Assembly (NCBI RefSeq): GCF_964199755.1
Contig: NC_133900.1
Span: forward strand, 81,190,666 to 81,254,665
Source of the DNA: Larus michahellis
Taxonomy: Eukaryota; Chordata; Aves; Charadriiformes; Laridae
DNA length: 64,000 nucleotides
Reading direction: 5' to 3'
The first letter of the stretch is position 1, and every line of letters begins with the position of its first letter. The translations under genes and the position numbers were made by a program. The notes under the pieces were generated by a model that saw nothing but the letters and a program-made list of their open reading frames with translations, was not told the origin of the DNA and did not search any database. Below, in pieces: positions 36,501-51,500 of this stretch.

Positions 36501-39500
36501 AAAGTGACATAATTAAAGAAGATCACCTGACAAAGCAAAATGATGTTACAAACCTGAGGCAACCATAGGGATATTTCGATTGATTAGCTAGTCTCTCCTT
36601 TTTAACCGTGAAGTGGTTCTAGATTGCTGTTTCTAAACAATATGAAATATCCAGTAAATATTTATTCTCTAGACTTGTTTATTAAATTTATTTAATAGGA
36701 CTGAATTTCTCTAACCTATGTTTATGTCCTTAGTAGCTTGAGCTGGTACTTGCTTCATTAAGGTAGTTCAATCCAAACCTGTATTAAGACAGGAGACTGG
36801 CTCTTACGTTTTGTCAAGAATATGCTGTCCCTCTTGATTAAATGCACCCAGCTGGATGCCATTATCTAGAGCCATCTACAGTGTTGACAGGGTTGGAAGC
36901 TGAATCAGTGTCTCAGTTGTGCTGGACAACTGCTTGCTCTTGGATCTCTTCTGATTTCAGTTTGTCACAGAGCTCTCCCTGCTGCCATTAAAATGCAAGC
37001 TGTGTGACAAGTGACCTTGACCCCCTTCCTCCCCTCCCAACTTACACCACAAAACCAACCCTAACTCTAGCCTAGTACAGGTGAAGGAAAACACTTTTTT
37101 TCCAGACTCTGAAATCTGCAGTAGTTTGCTGCTTGGATTTTCCTGCTGGAATTCTGGGTCTAACAGTTATGGTTTTATTTCTGTAATAAAAAAGGCTGGG
37201 ATGGCTCTAACCAGGAAGCTGTTAAATGACATCATGTTGCAGACTCTTCAGTTCATTCTCCTGTGCTTATAACATTATGAACTGGAAGTAAAAAAGGAGC
37301 CACGTGTTAGTGTTGTGCCTGTTTGAACTGTTTGTCTATAGACCTTTGAGTGCAAACTCTCTGACTGCTGGGTGGGTGGATTTTCTGGAGGAGAGCAACG
37401 GTAGTGCGTTCTGCTCTTGGATCACAGAGACAAAATGTGCTTGAGTTGCATTGCTCCAGCCAGCAGGCTTTGAGTTGGGTCTGGAATGAGCTGAAAAGAC
37501 TTGTTTAAACCAACAGTTTTAAATCTGGGATTTTCCCTGCTGAAACACACTGGATGGGTGTTGTGACATCCCCAATATAATCACTAATCCAGACAGGAGA
37601 TTATTTGAAGGGTGGTTTTTTTTGTGTGTGAAGTGATTCACATTTGTCAGTTCAGGGAACAACTGCTGGGGAAATCCCCTAATGGGGAAAATCCTAGCAT
37701 GTTACTTGCTTAAATGTTCACTAAAAAACCACAAAACCAAACTTGGATTTATAAATAAAAATATTACTTTCTCTTTGAGTAACTGGGAAACAGATGATCT
37801 CTTCTGCAAGCAAGGAAGTTGTGTTTTGGATTGAGAAAACAGGACAGTGAAATATACAGTGTCCCTTAATAGAAAATCAGAGCCATGTCAGAAAACAAAC
37901 TAAAACTTTCAGACTGCTGTCTGTATTCAGTACTAGTTGTTTGCTCAGGCTTTGAGAGAGAACTCAAGTGTCAAGGTTTGGTATTTGTATGTTCTTAACT
38001 TAGAAGCTAAAATGGAAGAAAAATGTCTCGGTAGTTCAGAAAATAGAGATGCTGGTGGCTGTATTGAGAATGACAGGGTGCAAGAGTTGTTGGAGGCTGC
38101 AACAGGAAGCTTTTATCGCTGTGTGCAGCTTCTGCTGTAGTAGACCCCAACCCTATTAAAACAACTCCTAAACTTCAGGCTGCTGAAGAGCAATACAGCG
38201 TCCCCCTTGTTCCATGTACATGTGGAAGCTCTCTAGGAAGAAATATTCGGTGGACCCTTTCACGGCTGCTATAGGTGTGCCTGCTTAGACTCATCAGTAT
38301 GTCTAATGTCTGCATGAATGTCAAGTTACCTGGCCTTGCACTAGTTTTATAAGAAGTGTTTTTAGACAAGAGGTGTACAACTTGGCTTATTGCGTAAATG
38401 GTCTCAAAAAATTCCCTGTATTTAAGGCTGTCTCAATCGGTAGAGAACTTACTTTAGGAGACTTGCCCATAATAAACAGTGTGTAAAACTGAGATTTAGC
38501 AACTTTGTTAACATAGCCTCTATGTTAGATATTATGTGGCATAACCAGCTGAATGGTCTTTAAACTTGTCATCGTATGGGGGTGAGGTAACTGGCTACTG
38601 TCCTGCAAAAACACTGGAAAGTGTGACAAAGTTTGGGGGTGGGGAAGGGAAACAAGCACCCTTGTTAATGCAATGCTTGTTGAATTGTAAGTTCTGATAA
38701 CTTTTAAAGATGCACGTTGTTTTGTTCCTGTAACTGGCACTGACTAAAGGTAGAGTGTCAGAGAAACTTTTGCCATGCTTTGATGAGAAAAACTGAAATG
38801 TTCCAATTCCACTGGCCTCTTCGTGTGTCTGGAGGCTCCCATTTCAAGAGTCACATGCTACCCTGTATTTTGGTGTAGCTTGTTATTTAGAAACTATACC
38901 CGATAGCTACTATCTGGAAAAAGAATTGCATGACTGCTTTACCTTCGTGGTACTCTGGATGAAATCAGGCTTGCTGTAAAGCACCGCCAGCTTGCATCAC
39001 GCACAATAAGGCTGCAATATCCAGTGTGTTTATAGAGTACTGCACTTGTTAGCAGGCAAATCCTTCTTATTGCAGCTTGTAGGGATGTCATTGCTTTTTT
39101 TTTATAGAAGTCTTCAGATTAGATTCCTTTAAAGAAGAATGGTTAGTCTTGAGAAATGATGAAAAACTTTCTGGGGCTGGCTTTCCAAAGGACTTCTAGT
39201 TTAACTGTATAATGCAGAGATAAGAATACTGTGTGTATATATAAATTTAATGTGCATCAAGACATGAGCAAGTCCTTCACTGATTCATACACCATGGTAA
39301 TATAGAATACTGAAGGCTTTGGCTACCTTGATAACCTAAAACCAAGAAGAAATACTGTACTCTTACTCAAAGTCTCTTTCTGTTAATAGGTAAACTAAGG
39401 AGACAGTTAATGTTAACTGGTTTTTCAAAAGTACTTAGAATTACACTTAAGGACAGAGTTGAACTTTATTGAATTGGAGTCTTTCCCATAGCTCCTTGCT

Positions 39501-42500
39501 GGTTTTCTTTCCACAGATAAAAATGTAGTAAGTCTTCAAAGTAAACAAATGATACAAACTGCCACTTTCTTTTTTGGAAGACTTGTCCAAAGGAGCTCTG
39601 TACTATTAGCTTCCTTGTTGGAATCCAAATACGAGCCTTTCTTAGAGGTCTGTTATGATAAGCAAACACATAGTGACTTGCATCTCTTTTTGTGCAGTGG
39701 GTTATCATTGAACAGGGATGCTACGCATTCTCCATGGTGGTGGTGCCACTCTACGATACACTGGGAACTGAAGCAATTACCTACATTGTGAACAAAGGTA
39801 GGATGCTTTCAGTAGCTCAGTGACTGAATGTACGATGGCAGAGCTGACCAAGGGCAGAACTGTAGCCTTCTTCAGAAGTCTTCCATTACCATGTTCTGAA
39901 ATAAGTATGGATCTACTCTAAACTTGTCATACTGATAATGCTATTCTCTTTCATCAGCTGACTTGTCATTGGTTTTCTGTGACAAACCTGACAAGGCCCA
40001 ACTTCTGCTAACCAATGTGGAAAAGGGGGAAACTCCAATGCTCAACACCATTGTTATTATGGAGTCTTTTGGCATGGATCTTGTGGAACGTGGCAAAAAG
40101 TGTGGGGTGGAAGTCTTCAGCATGAGAGAACTAGAGGTATGCACACTTAACCTACTTTACTGCTTTCATCCCATTTACTTGTGGAAGAAGGCAGTGTCTG
40201 TTTAACAGAATTTAGGACTGAACAAAACGTGGTGGATTAGCTTCAAAATACTTAACCATCTCTTGGACTGAATTTTACACAGAAAAATATTTTAAAAAAA
40301 CCAACCCAAACAAACAGAAAGAAAACGACTTGCTACTAGTATTTCACAATACTCAAAATGTAAAATTTGTGTATGCCAAGATGACAGAATGAAAGCTTGT
40401 TAACATAGTCCAGAGCAAACATCAGATCTGAGTGTTAAGGCTTGCCCATGTGAAGCAGTAATATGATAATTATATGCTGTGACTAATACTTCAGAAATAC
40501 TTGTGTCACAAAGAGCCTGAGTAGGTTTTGGTCTTGTGAAAAATGGCATCTTCCCCTTTGTGCTGAATCTACAAAATGTTTTCTGGGGGAGGAGGAAAAT
40601 GGCAGCAAACTGTTCCAGGGTAAGCTTATGGTAATGTAGGGGAATGAGACTTCCAGGTTTTGGAAGTAGAAGCCATTTTTCTTAGCCACTTAGTGTTCAA
40701 GTCTGGTTTTGCTTGTAGTTTATTTTGTCTGTATAGATCTCTTATGCAAGTCTATTTCATAACTGCACTCACTGTTTGGAGAACTCTGTCCCAGGATCGA
40801 ATTGGACAAAGTGCATCTTTACTGTGAGATTATGAAACCAGGTTTAGCCTGGTTCCAGCTGGAGTTGGTGAAGACTTGGCTCACTGGGACTTGAATTATC
40901 TCCAAATAAGTGTGCTTGTCTTGTGCAAGTGGCAGTAACTGGTGTGAAACACTTCATTTCACTGAACTTGTTTTCACAGTAGTCTTAACTGCCATGTTAA
41001 CAGGGCCACCTTCTGGTAAAGATACAAAAATGCTAGCATGTCTTTTAAAAAAAGATGATTAACTGTATCATAGCTAACTAGCCTCAGCAAGACTGCCAGG
41101 TTGAAATGGGGCTAAAAACATTATGCAGAGTGACTTTGTGCTGTAGCTCACTGGCAAAGGGGTTGGGTTTAAACTTCAGGAAAAGATTGGCCCAACTGCA
41201 AGTTGGTACACTAACATCAGCTTCTTTCCTTGAGTTGAACTCCAGTTTTTGACAGAGGAAGATGCTTTCCATTGGATCTCCTAGCTACAGGAAAACAAAA
41301 ACAGGGAGTGAATGTTTTCTTTAAGTTAGACATTTAGATGCTTAAGTAGTGACTTCCAGTAGTGCTCTGTCATTCTTACTCAACGACACCACTTGATGTT
41401 TGGATTAATGCAGTAATAGGTGCCTCAAGAGCCTCTTGTCTAAATCTCAGAAGTTAGACAAACTTGAACACTTCTAATAGTGTTTCAGTGAGCAGGAATA
41501 AGGTTTTTTTTCCTCACTTTTTTGAGAGGTCTCCCAAATATTTAGGAGCTTAGATTAGAATAGAATGACTATTTCTAGCTTTAAGTACTTGTTTTCTGGA
41601 CTTGTGGCTTGAACTTATTGTTCAGGTGTGCTTCATAGGTTATGTGACCAGTTCCTCTATGTATCTCCCAGGTTTCTGATGGCTACTATCTGCACACATA
41701 CTGTGGTTACTGAGAGCTGAGTAGCTGTGGGTGAATGGCTCTTTAGTAGGAAGAGATGTTGGGAGTTCTGTTCTAGGATACTGAAAGATGTGTGTTGAGA
41801 TCTTAGCTGTATGTTCAGTAAATACCAGCTCTTACTCAAAACAGGCTGTAGAGAAGCACTGAGCTTCTGGTGGTACTTGAGATGCAGAGGCTTTTGTTTT
41901 GAGCTGTGTTTTCATAGTGGCAAATTTCTGCATAATGGCACTGTTTCAAAAGGGCAAACTTACAGGTATGGGAATGTTAACTGTGTTCCTGGACAGTCCT
42001 TTGTTTTTCTTAAACCTCTTTGGGTAATCAGAGGGGTGCATCGTACTAAAGGAAGTCGAGGGCATAAAGGAATGCAGAGTGCTATTGTTGTGTACTTGGA
42101 ATGTAAAGGTGAAGTTGATGTGCCAGCCCTCAAAGGGTGCTTCCAAAGCTACCCATAACAAAAGGTCCGTTTTAATTTGCATAAGCCCTTAAACTAGTAT
42201 CGTTTCTAGTCTTAAATAGGCATGACAATAATAAGTCTTGATTTGAAATTTTAAAGTTCATAGATACTGAAACTTCAAAACTTTCCTCTTGATCCTTATA
42301 TCCTCGGTGATAAAAGGATCTTCTTGCTATCCATTTCCTGCTGCCTAAAGAACTACGCCATCATTAATGGTCAGGCTTGAATCATCCTGAGGAGAAGAGG
42401 TTCTGTAGGAGAGAATCTTGTGCTCTCTGCTCTTCAGTAGAAAAGGAGTACAAACCACCGATGACCCTTCATGGGGAAACAGTCTTCCTTCTCACATGGT

Positions 42501-45500
42501 GTGGGGTGCTCACTGAGATGAATCTTGCTTCATCTGGTCAATGGCTGTCAGTGGCACATGTCTTCTGCATGAGGTTTAGGATTGACTGCCTGCTGTGGCT
42601 TGTCATAACACTGCTTAACCTTGAGCGACTTCTGGCTTACTAGCTGGAAAAAAAACCTATGAGTTCTAGATTAGTTATCACTTTTGTATTTGTAGAACAT
42701 GGTAGTTATTCTATATATCTTTAAAGTGTCCTTTAAAGCCTTTGTTACTCTTCTTGTAAGTTAAAATGCCTTAACAGACAGTCTAAATAATGGAATGTTA
42801 TGGTGCTTGGTAATGTTTGGCTGGTAAATTTAAAACAATGAAGCTACATGCTCATGTCTAAACTGTCTCTCTCCCCTTTCCTTTCTGTAGGAGCTGGGAA
42901 GAGCACACAGACAAAAACCTATGGTAAGTATGAATTTAGTTAAAGTGACAATCTGAAGCTGCATAGTATTCTGTAGATCAAACTAGCAAATCTCCCTATC
43001 TTCCATAGCTCAAAGTAACATTAGTATTTCAGTATTTTGTCCAGGAAAATCTTTTTCCTTGCTATCTTAACCATACTAATACTTTCTTAACTCTCATAGC
43101 CTCCAAAGCCAGAAGATCTAGCAGTCATCTGTTTCACCAGTGGAACGACAGGTACACCTCATTACATTATGCAGAATTTATTATCCTGTATGTGCAAAAC
43201 TAATTCAGAAGCCCTCCTACTTTTTTTTTCAAGACTCTCCCCTGCTGCTGCATCTTTTTGGCAAGTAGTAGCTGGGGAAGTTTTATGGTAAGGCTCCCTT
43301 TGATTTTTCCCATTGATCAATAGAGTTGCAGTATTGGGGGGAGGGGTGTGTGTGGAGGTGTTACTTATTTCCAAGTCCAAAAATGTACTGAACCTGTATT
43401 TCCGTTATTATAAGGGCTCTGCATCAGACTTTCAATTCTTCCATAGTCTTTTTTTATACTGTATTAGCAAAATTTGTTCCTTAGCTCTAAGGAACCTTGC
43501 TGTAAGACAAAAACAGCAGGACTGTCTAGGTGTCATTCACTTGACATTTGTGAGTTAATACCCGGCGCTGGCAGGGAGTAGAAGGGAAGAGTACAACGAC
43601 AAGTTGTGCTTTTAAAGCAAGTGTGAGAATAGAAATTAGTCTGGGTTTGATAGCTGCATCTTCAGAGCAGTGTTGAATTTTGAATGAGAAGCTTATCCAA
43701 GAAACATGGCAATTTCTTAAGGATTTGCTCTCCTTATGAAACTTGAGGACTACAGCACAAACTTCCTACTTAACTGTTACCAGCCATGCTTGAAAGTGTG
43801 TTAGCAAGTTCTCTGCCTTTGTTTAATTGATCTACAAAGAAAGGTATTAATATCGATTGACTGAAATGCTACTAGATGAGTTTTGCCACTGCTCGGTGAT
43901 TTAAAGGATCTAAAAATTTCACTGTTGCATCCTAATGTGCTTCTTCCTTAGGAAACCCCAAAGGAGCTATGATCACTCATCAAAACATAGTCAGCAATGC
44001 TTCAGCTTTTGTGAAAACTACAGAGGTAAACTGCAAAGGTTAATGTTACGGATTTGCATGAAGGGAAGAATCTCAGAAGTAAAACCAACATTGAAATCTC
44101 ATTAACTTTGGTCTTAACGTTTAGTAAGATCCAAGTGAAAATGTAACTTGACAGCGCCCTGCCTGTGCTAGGTCAAAAGTCAATATTTATTGGATTCTTT
44201 TGTCAGGGTCAAGAACCTGACAGACTTAATTTGGTTAGATTCAAGCAAAATCTTATAAAGACCCTGATGTGGATATGTATTACATTCTGCCACAGGCTTA
44301 TAGGATTTGTCATTAGTGCAAGCTCTATATCGGAGTGTTGGTGTAGAGGCTAACCTTTCCCACTAAGGATGGGAGAAGCTATCATGTATTTTAATCCCCT
44401 AAAATACTTAACGCATTTGCATAAATGAGCAAGAAGCATGAGACTGTATTTTTACTTGATACAGTGTTAACTTGTTGTTTACAGTAGACTACTAAAGTTC
44501 ATCGGCAGGCTAGCTAAGATGGTTCTAACACACACAGATGTAATGACAAAATAAGTACAATTATATTTTTAAAAGTGCTCTTTGGCTGCATGGCGAATTG
44601 TTTTTCAATTACACAGCTGGTCTCACAGTTAGATCATGTAAGGTACTCTTGATATCACCCTTATGGTAAATTGGATAAACAAACTTTCTAATCTAAGACG
44701 AAAGTGAGTATTTTTTAAATCCCTAAGGCACTGTACTTCAACTTTTTTGTTCCCCCTCCCACTGTATATAACGGAACTTTCTGTGGTTTCTCTCAGAATT
44801 TCTTCTATTCATAATCACATGAGTGATAAGTTGTAATAATCTGTTCACTGTACCCAGTTCTAAAAGACTACCATTTCTGCAGTGTGTGTTTATGTATGCT
44901 AGAAGTCATGGCTGCAATATTTTTAACAAAAGAAAGTTGATGCAGCTTCATTACAAACAAAAGTGAAGTGAGGGCCATGCTCCACAGTTTAGACACCAGA
45001 TTTCATTGTTGTGTTTAACTTAGAGAATCAATGAGAATGAAATTTAATTTTGCTAACACTCTCACTTTCAGAAAACATTTATTCCCTCCTCTGATGACAT
45101 TCTGATATCATTCCTGCCCTTGGCTCATATGTTTGAGAGAATTGTTGAGGTAAGCATCCGTTTGGTGTACTGAACTACTGAGAAGCTTGCTTTTCTTACG
45201 GAATGCATGTCTCTTGAATCCCAGTGATACATGGGACACGTATGAAAGCTGGAGGTAAGGTTCAGGAAAACAATATCCCATAAACAACATCTAGTGAGCA
45301 CCAGATGATTTGTTTTCATGCTGAAATATAAACATTAACCTTAGAGCTAGGGTTAATAAGAAACTGGTTTACTAGAACATGAGACAATTCCTTAGCACAC
45401 GTACACTGCTTAGAAATTCCCTCTAATATAATCAGTGCGTTAAAAATCCATGCCATTCCTTAGTCTGTAAACTTTAAAAATGTATCTTACTCTGTGGCAT

Positions 45501-48500
45501 CCTGCTTGCTTACGCAAAACTTAATTTTAAGCTGGTTAAGCTTACCATTGCTTCCAAGAAACTTCAATAAAAGGAAGGGGGTTTGCTTTAGTGGAGTACT
45601 CCTGCAGGAAATGAAAATGGTTTTTAATGCTATTTAATCACAAACTTTAAAGTTCTCCCGGATAGCTTGTTTTACCATATAGCAAAACCTGGGACTCAGT
45701 TTTTGAGGAAGGGGGGCTTGTGTTGTCTTAATACCGGCAGTCTTAATAAGGACCTCTGAGCCCATAATTAAGTGGTATGCATCACTGAAAGGATGCAGTT
45801 TCCTCAAGCTTCTTACATACAGTAGAGGCACAGATATCTAATTACCATACTTATTGAAACTGAATTAACACCTCTCCCTTATACGTATGTTGAAGGTAGT
45901 CATGTCCCAATTTATGTAGGGAAATAAACAGCCTCTGCGCCAGTGTGAAAAGACACATGGGGCCAGAAATCATCCTGTAATTGCAGTTAGGAATCCTCAG
46001 CTTTCTACCAAAAAAGATAAAAGCGTGTACATACATATGTGTCTGTACGTAAGCTCTGTTCCCAGTCTTCATAACATACATAACTGAGGTGTACAGGCGG
46101 CTGTGGGCTTTCAGCACACTCTTTCTCCTGGTAACCTGGATACTGGTTATAACTTCAGTGTCTGTTTTACTGATGCTGGTCTTGCATCTGAAGGTACAAG
46201 CTCTGTAGGTAAAAGCTCTGCTCTTCATCATGCAGTGGAAACAGGGTGGGAACTTGTGTTCTAAAGGATAAAATGAGAAGAAAGTGTTTGGCTCTCAGCA
46301 CTGCTCAGCTGTTTTGAGGTCTTCACAAAGTAGGTGTTTACCTGTATATTTACATAAGGAGGTTAGGCAAGGACACCTCTGGTGGGAAAGAGAAAAGACT
46401 TATTACTGTTTGGGGTAGGTATGAACAGAGGTCTGTGAGAAATGAGCAGTCTGCCCTTCTTGTAAAGTTCACATTTGTGGATTCTTCTTTTTTCCTCTTT
46501 TTTTTTTGGCTTCCTAAGGAAGCTAGAGGGGCAGTGAACTTGACAGGACAAACGTGTTCCCACCTGGCAAAGGCAGTTCCTGCTCCTTCCATCTGGACTG
46601 ATGCATTTGCAGCTTTAGCAGATGGTGGCAAAGCACAGGTGAAGGGGAAAAATGACACTTGAGCTCATCTTGTGTGCAGAACGTATGAGAATGGGTGGCA
46701 GGGAATGAAACAAGAGGTGTTACAGAGGAAGCGGAAGAAATAAAAACAAGTAGGTATAGAGAAACTCAGTAAGAGTAGGGATGTTATTAAAAAGAATAAA
46801 TAAAACCCAAACAAAATAGGAAGGAAATGGGTGTATAGGTGTGGGGGGTGGAGCCTCTAACATAGGGAATATAGAACACAATAGGATTAAATCTGCTTTC
46901 CTTGGTGTAGGTCTTAAATGATGCAAAAATAATCAGTGGGTCTGCTAGAATCTTCCAAAGAACATCTTGATCACCTAACAAATCTGCTTGTAGCAGTCCT
47001 GTGAAACAGGAAAGTGCAAGAGAATGAAAAGGAAATAGCACAAGGCAAAAATCCCTGCTGGACCAGTACATTGCATGTGCTGTCTTTTTTAGTATATAGC
47101 AGGGAACAAAGTTCTGGTGTTTTAAAATAAGCCTGATAAATATTTAAAATAGGAAAGTTCTGTTTTTCAGTCTCTTGCTACCTCTGAGTTGCTGGCACTG
47201 CCTTAGTTGACCAACTGCCCCTTTTTGCAGAGGGGCTTTTGTGCTATATCTCGTTCTGTCAAAGTCCTTGGGCTGTGTACACCAGGCATGTCTTGCGATT
47301 TGGTCTTTCCCGTCCCATCCTATAGCTGCGGAACTTGTCCAGAAGCTGACAGGATTTAAGGTGGATTCTGCACTGTCTACTCTGCGCAGGACTGTTGTAC
47401 AGATACAGCTACAACGTGTTATGTTATACGTGTTGTCTTTTCAGACTTTTTTACTTTTTTCTAACAGTGTGTGGTTCTGTGCCACGGAGCTCGGATAGGA
47501 TTTTTCCAAGGGGATATCAGACTCCTTATGGATGACCTAAAAACGCTGCAGCCAACCGTATTTCCTGTAGTACCAAGGCTATTGAACAGAATGTTTGACA
47601 AGGTAAGTCTACAGGCATGAGTCTTGGCACCTGTGCAGGGTTTTATCAGACTGTGCTGAAACTGTTGTGCTCTGGGACGTTCAATGGGCACACTAGCAAA
47701 TTGGTGTATCTTCCTAAAATAGAGCTGAAAGCGCTCTACAACACTGTTTGCATTAAAACACTTTCAGGCAGCAAATGCTAGTGTTGAAATGACTGACTAG
47801 GGGACTTGGTTCTCTCTGGCTTGATTAACGACTTACTGTTTTGCTCTGAGCAAGTTATTTAAGTCCAGCCTACAACATGAACTCGAGGCTTAGCATCTGT
47901 GTGCCACGCGTTTAGCATCTGACTCATGGAGTGGAATTTGCGAACCAAGGTCAGGTGTTTGCCTATGTTTGCATGGATGCATATAAGTTTCCTTCGCAGC
48001 AGCCAGCGTGTTCTAGCAGGGAGAATTATAAACCAGCCAGTCGGGAGTGCTGGGGAGAGGGTGTGTCAGCAGCCCCAGTCTCTCCTGTGCTTGCTGCTTG
48101 CCTCCTCAGGGTCATCTGAGAAGTAGATTCTTTCTTGAGTTTAAGATTTTTAAGACATCTGGTGGATGACTGACTCTTCTTAGGATACAGCCAGAGGAGC
48201 TGAAGGAGAGCAAGAAGTCCTGTGACTGTTAAAGAAATGACAGACCTGTCTATGCTGTCTTAGCTAGGATACTGCTCTGATCAGGAGACTAGAGGAACAG
48301 CAAGTAGTACGAGGCTCTGTTTGGCCCCAGGAACGAATATGCAACTCTGATACGTTTGGAGGGAAGGAATTCTAAGCCCTGCCTGTAGTACTTAAAACTT
48401 ACACCTTCATTTCTGCTTATGCATTCTCTACTGGAATTTGTGAAACTGAGCTAAAGCTTGGGACTCTTCTTTCACGATGTCGTCTTGCTTGTTGACTCTG

Positions 48501-51500
48501 GTGCCCTGAGGCGTTCACACTTCTGTGGCACTGTTTCAACCTCACCCAGCCTTGCAGTAACCTAGCGTGTGAAGCTAAGTGGGAAATTGGGGGGAGCGGG
48601 GTGGGGGGCTAATGCGGAAGAGCTGCTGGGTTAGTCTCTTTCCAAGGGAATATACTAATCTCTGGTCTGCTGCTCAGTCTGCCCTGACTTGCTGAGAACA
48701 ACCAGGGGGAGCCTTTGAAAAGTAATCTAAAAAGCAAGGTTATATACACAAGTCAGACATCTCAAATATTTCTGAAGGGACTGCATCTCCTCAGAAAACC
48801 CCGTGTCTTTAGGATATGTGAGGATTATGCTTAATTTTGATCAAAGTGGAATAAAAAGTAAAACATTCGTGTTCATTCATGCTTTTTAATGAAGAAACTA
48901 TACATTGAAAAAGCACCACACAGTTGGATGGGAAACAAGAATTGTGATAATCTTAGCGGACATCTCTTGAACTGAGGTAAAGAGGCCAAAATCCAAGTAT
49001 TTCTTACCAGAATTAAGATGCTTTCCAATAGAAGTTGTTTAATTTATTTGGTTTTCACTGTTAAGAGTCTCTGTGCATGCTTCTGTGAGAAAGGGAATGG
49101 TAGTCTGTGAGGCTTAACAACAGATCATTTTTCTTAACAGATTTTTGGACAGGCAGATACTTCATTAAAGAGGTGGATGCTGGATTTTGCTTCCAAGAGG
49201 AAAGAAGCAGAACTCAGAAGTGGTATAGTTAGAAATAACAGTTTCTGGGATAAAGTCATCTTCCGCAAAATACAGGTATGCTTGAAAGCCTCTGAGTCTT
49301 TGTATGGTGGATACTGGAACTTCTTATTATGTCATTTATTTGCTTGTGGTTATTTTGAGAACGGAGCTCCAAATGTGCTTACTGTGTTACAGAACAGCAG
49401 TTTGACATGTGTTTTCAATATTGGAAGTGTGAAGCATCACTACATATCCTATCTACTTACTAGTTTATAGGTGTTAGTTTGCAATTGCTGAATTTCATAT
49501 GAATGTTCATAACCTGGTATGGCTTTCATCGCTGATTAAAGACTACCTGGCGACTCAGAATAAAAACCAAAATTGCCTTATTGCCAACTTCATTTTTTAG
49601 TTCCCTTTTGTTCTAATAACATCCGCTAACTGTATTAGGGAGGCTTCTCTAAAACAGTCCGGTGCTTCTCTCTTACCACTTTGAAAGCAAACACTGGCCT
49701 TCTGAAGGAGGAAGGAATGCTAAATGTGACTTAGTGCCGCCTGTAGCCCCTACTGTCTCCGCGCTGTTGGTCACTAGTAAGTTATGCCTGCTATTGTATC
49801 TGGCGCTCACTTGCCATGGCCCTACCCTTGGTTGTACAATGTGCCCCTGTGGCTGCTTTTCATAGCACTCAGGATGGATGAGAAGCTGACAGAAGGCAGT
49901 TAAAAATAGTCATTGCTGTAAGGCCATAACTTAAGCTCTTTTAGACCTTTGGCCAAGCGTGTGTTGCAGTGACACTGCAGCATAGTCTTTGTAGATACTG
50001 TATGTTTGAGATACTGCTTCTTCCAGCCACTTACGAGACTGAAAACACTGCGAGAAAGACAGCTAGCAATAGGAGACTAAACTTTAATCTGTAACAGTTG
50101 TGGGTGGCACTGCAGGTGAACAGTGGCTGAGGGAGGGATGGAAAAAGACTCTGGAAACTTCTCTAAAATGCTTTTGGTGTCCACAGTATCTTGTGTCTGT
50201 TGTAGGCAAGTTTGGGAGGAAAAGTGAGGCTCATGGTCACAGGAGCAGCACCTGTATCTGCAAGCGTACTGACCTTCCTGAGAACAGCTCTTGGCTGTCA
50301 GGTGAGTTTCCTGGCCTTAATCCTGAAACACAAAGATTTTAGTACCTCATTCCAGCTTCAATGTTAGAGCATTCCTTGTAGTCTGATTATATGGCTAACT
50401 CTTTCTGGCATTCCTCTTGGAAACTACATAAGTGCTCACTCCTTTCCAGAGTTTCTCTCTGTCTCCTGAGATTTCTGTATTCGTCCCAAAGTCTTTATCA
50501 TAACCGAAGTAACCTGTCTTAAGGGAAAGATTTGGGGGGGGGCTGCTGTAAGCAATAATTAATGTTCTTGGATTAAGTTTACAGCACTTGCTTTGCTTAC
50601 AGAGGTATTCATAAGTACTACAGAGAATCTAATTAAATGATGGTAACTGTCATGTTGTTGCTTTGAAGATGAGACTGGAGAGAATCAGATTGCGCATATT
50701 GCATTTATCTTCAGAGCCTCTTCAAAGTATATGCTTTTTGAGGTAAAATGTGAATAACGATGGCACAGGATGGAACCAAATGCCTTGAAATTTCAAGGAT
50801 AGAAAACACACTAAGATGTGAGGCTTCTGTGACTTCTTGAAGTTCTTCAGTAGTGTGCTGGTGTAGCAATGCATTCTGCGCAGAAAAGGATAACGTGTCT
50901 TGTATATAATAATCACAGAGCTGTGATGGGGTTTCCGTTCCTGGCTGTCTTGGATGAACCTGTCCTTAAATGAAGTCATGGCTAGTGCCACTGTTCTTAG
51001 TTTCTTCCTCTTTCTCCATCTGTTGCTTTCTGTTTTGATCTAGACAGGTGCCACATAGCATGTAAAATTGAGTGAAACTGAGCCAATAGTGGAACTGAAG
51101 GTGGAATATTAACACTTAAATCGTGTATTGTGATAAAACCCTACTATAGCGATATTCTCTTTAGAAGATGCTGAGGATTTTGCTAAACTCAAATTTAAAC
51201 AACTAGGAAAAGAAGCAAACTTCATGTTTATGAAAAAAAGCTGCTGAAAAGTAAGCATTTCAAATAACTGTCTGGTTTCATGTCCTAGTTCTATGAAGGT
51301 TATGGACAGACTGAATGCACAGCTGGATGCTCGCTGTCGCTGCCTGGCGACTGGACAGCAGGTATGGTGTTTAACGCTCTGCCTGTCTGTTACACTTCAG
51401 GATGCTCGAGAGGTCCCTGATCACATTATTTAGTCCTCAGTAAACCTGTCACGAAGCATAAGATTCTGTTTACGTTTGAGTGAACTAAAAAAGTTTTGAA

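Noticed and set aside
46435-46662. 75-codon open frame in ACSL1 intron 11, considered as an alternative gate exon
   Set aside because: It does not encode the gate motif and lacks a matching acceptor, donor and phase.
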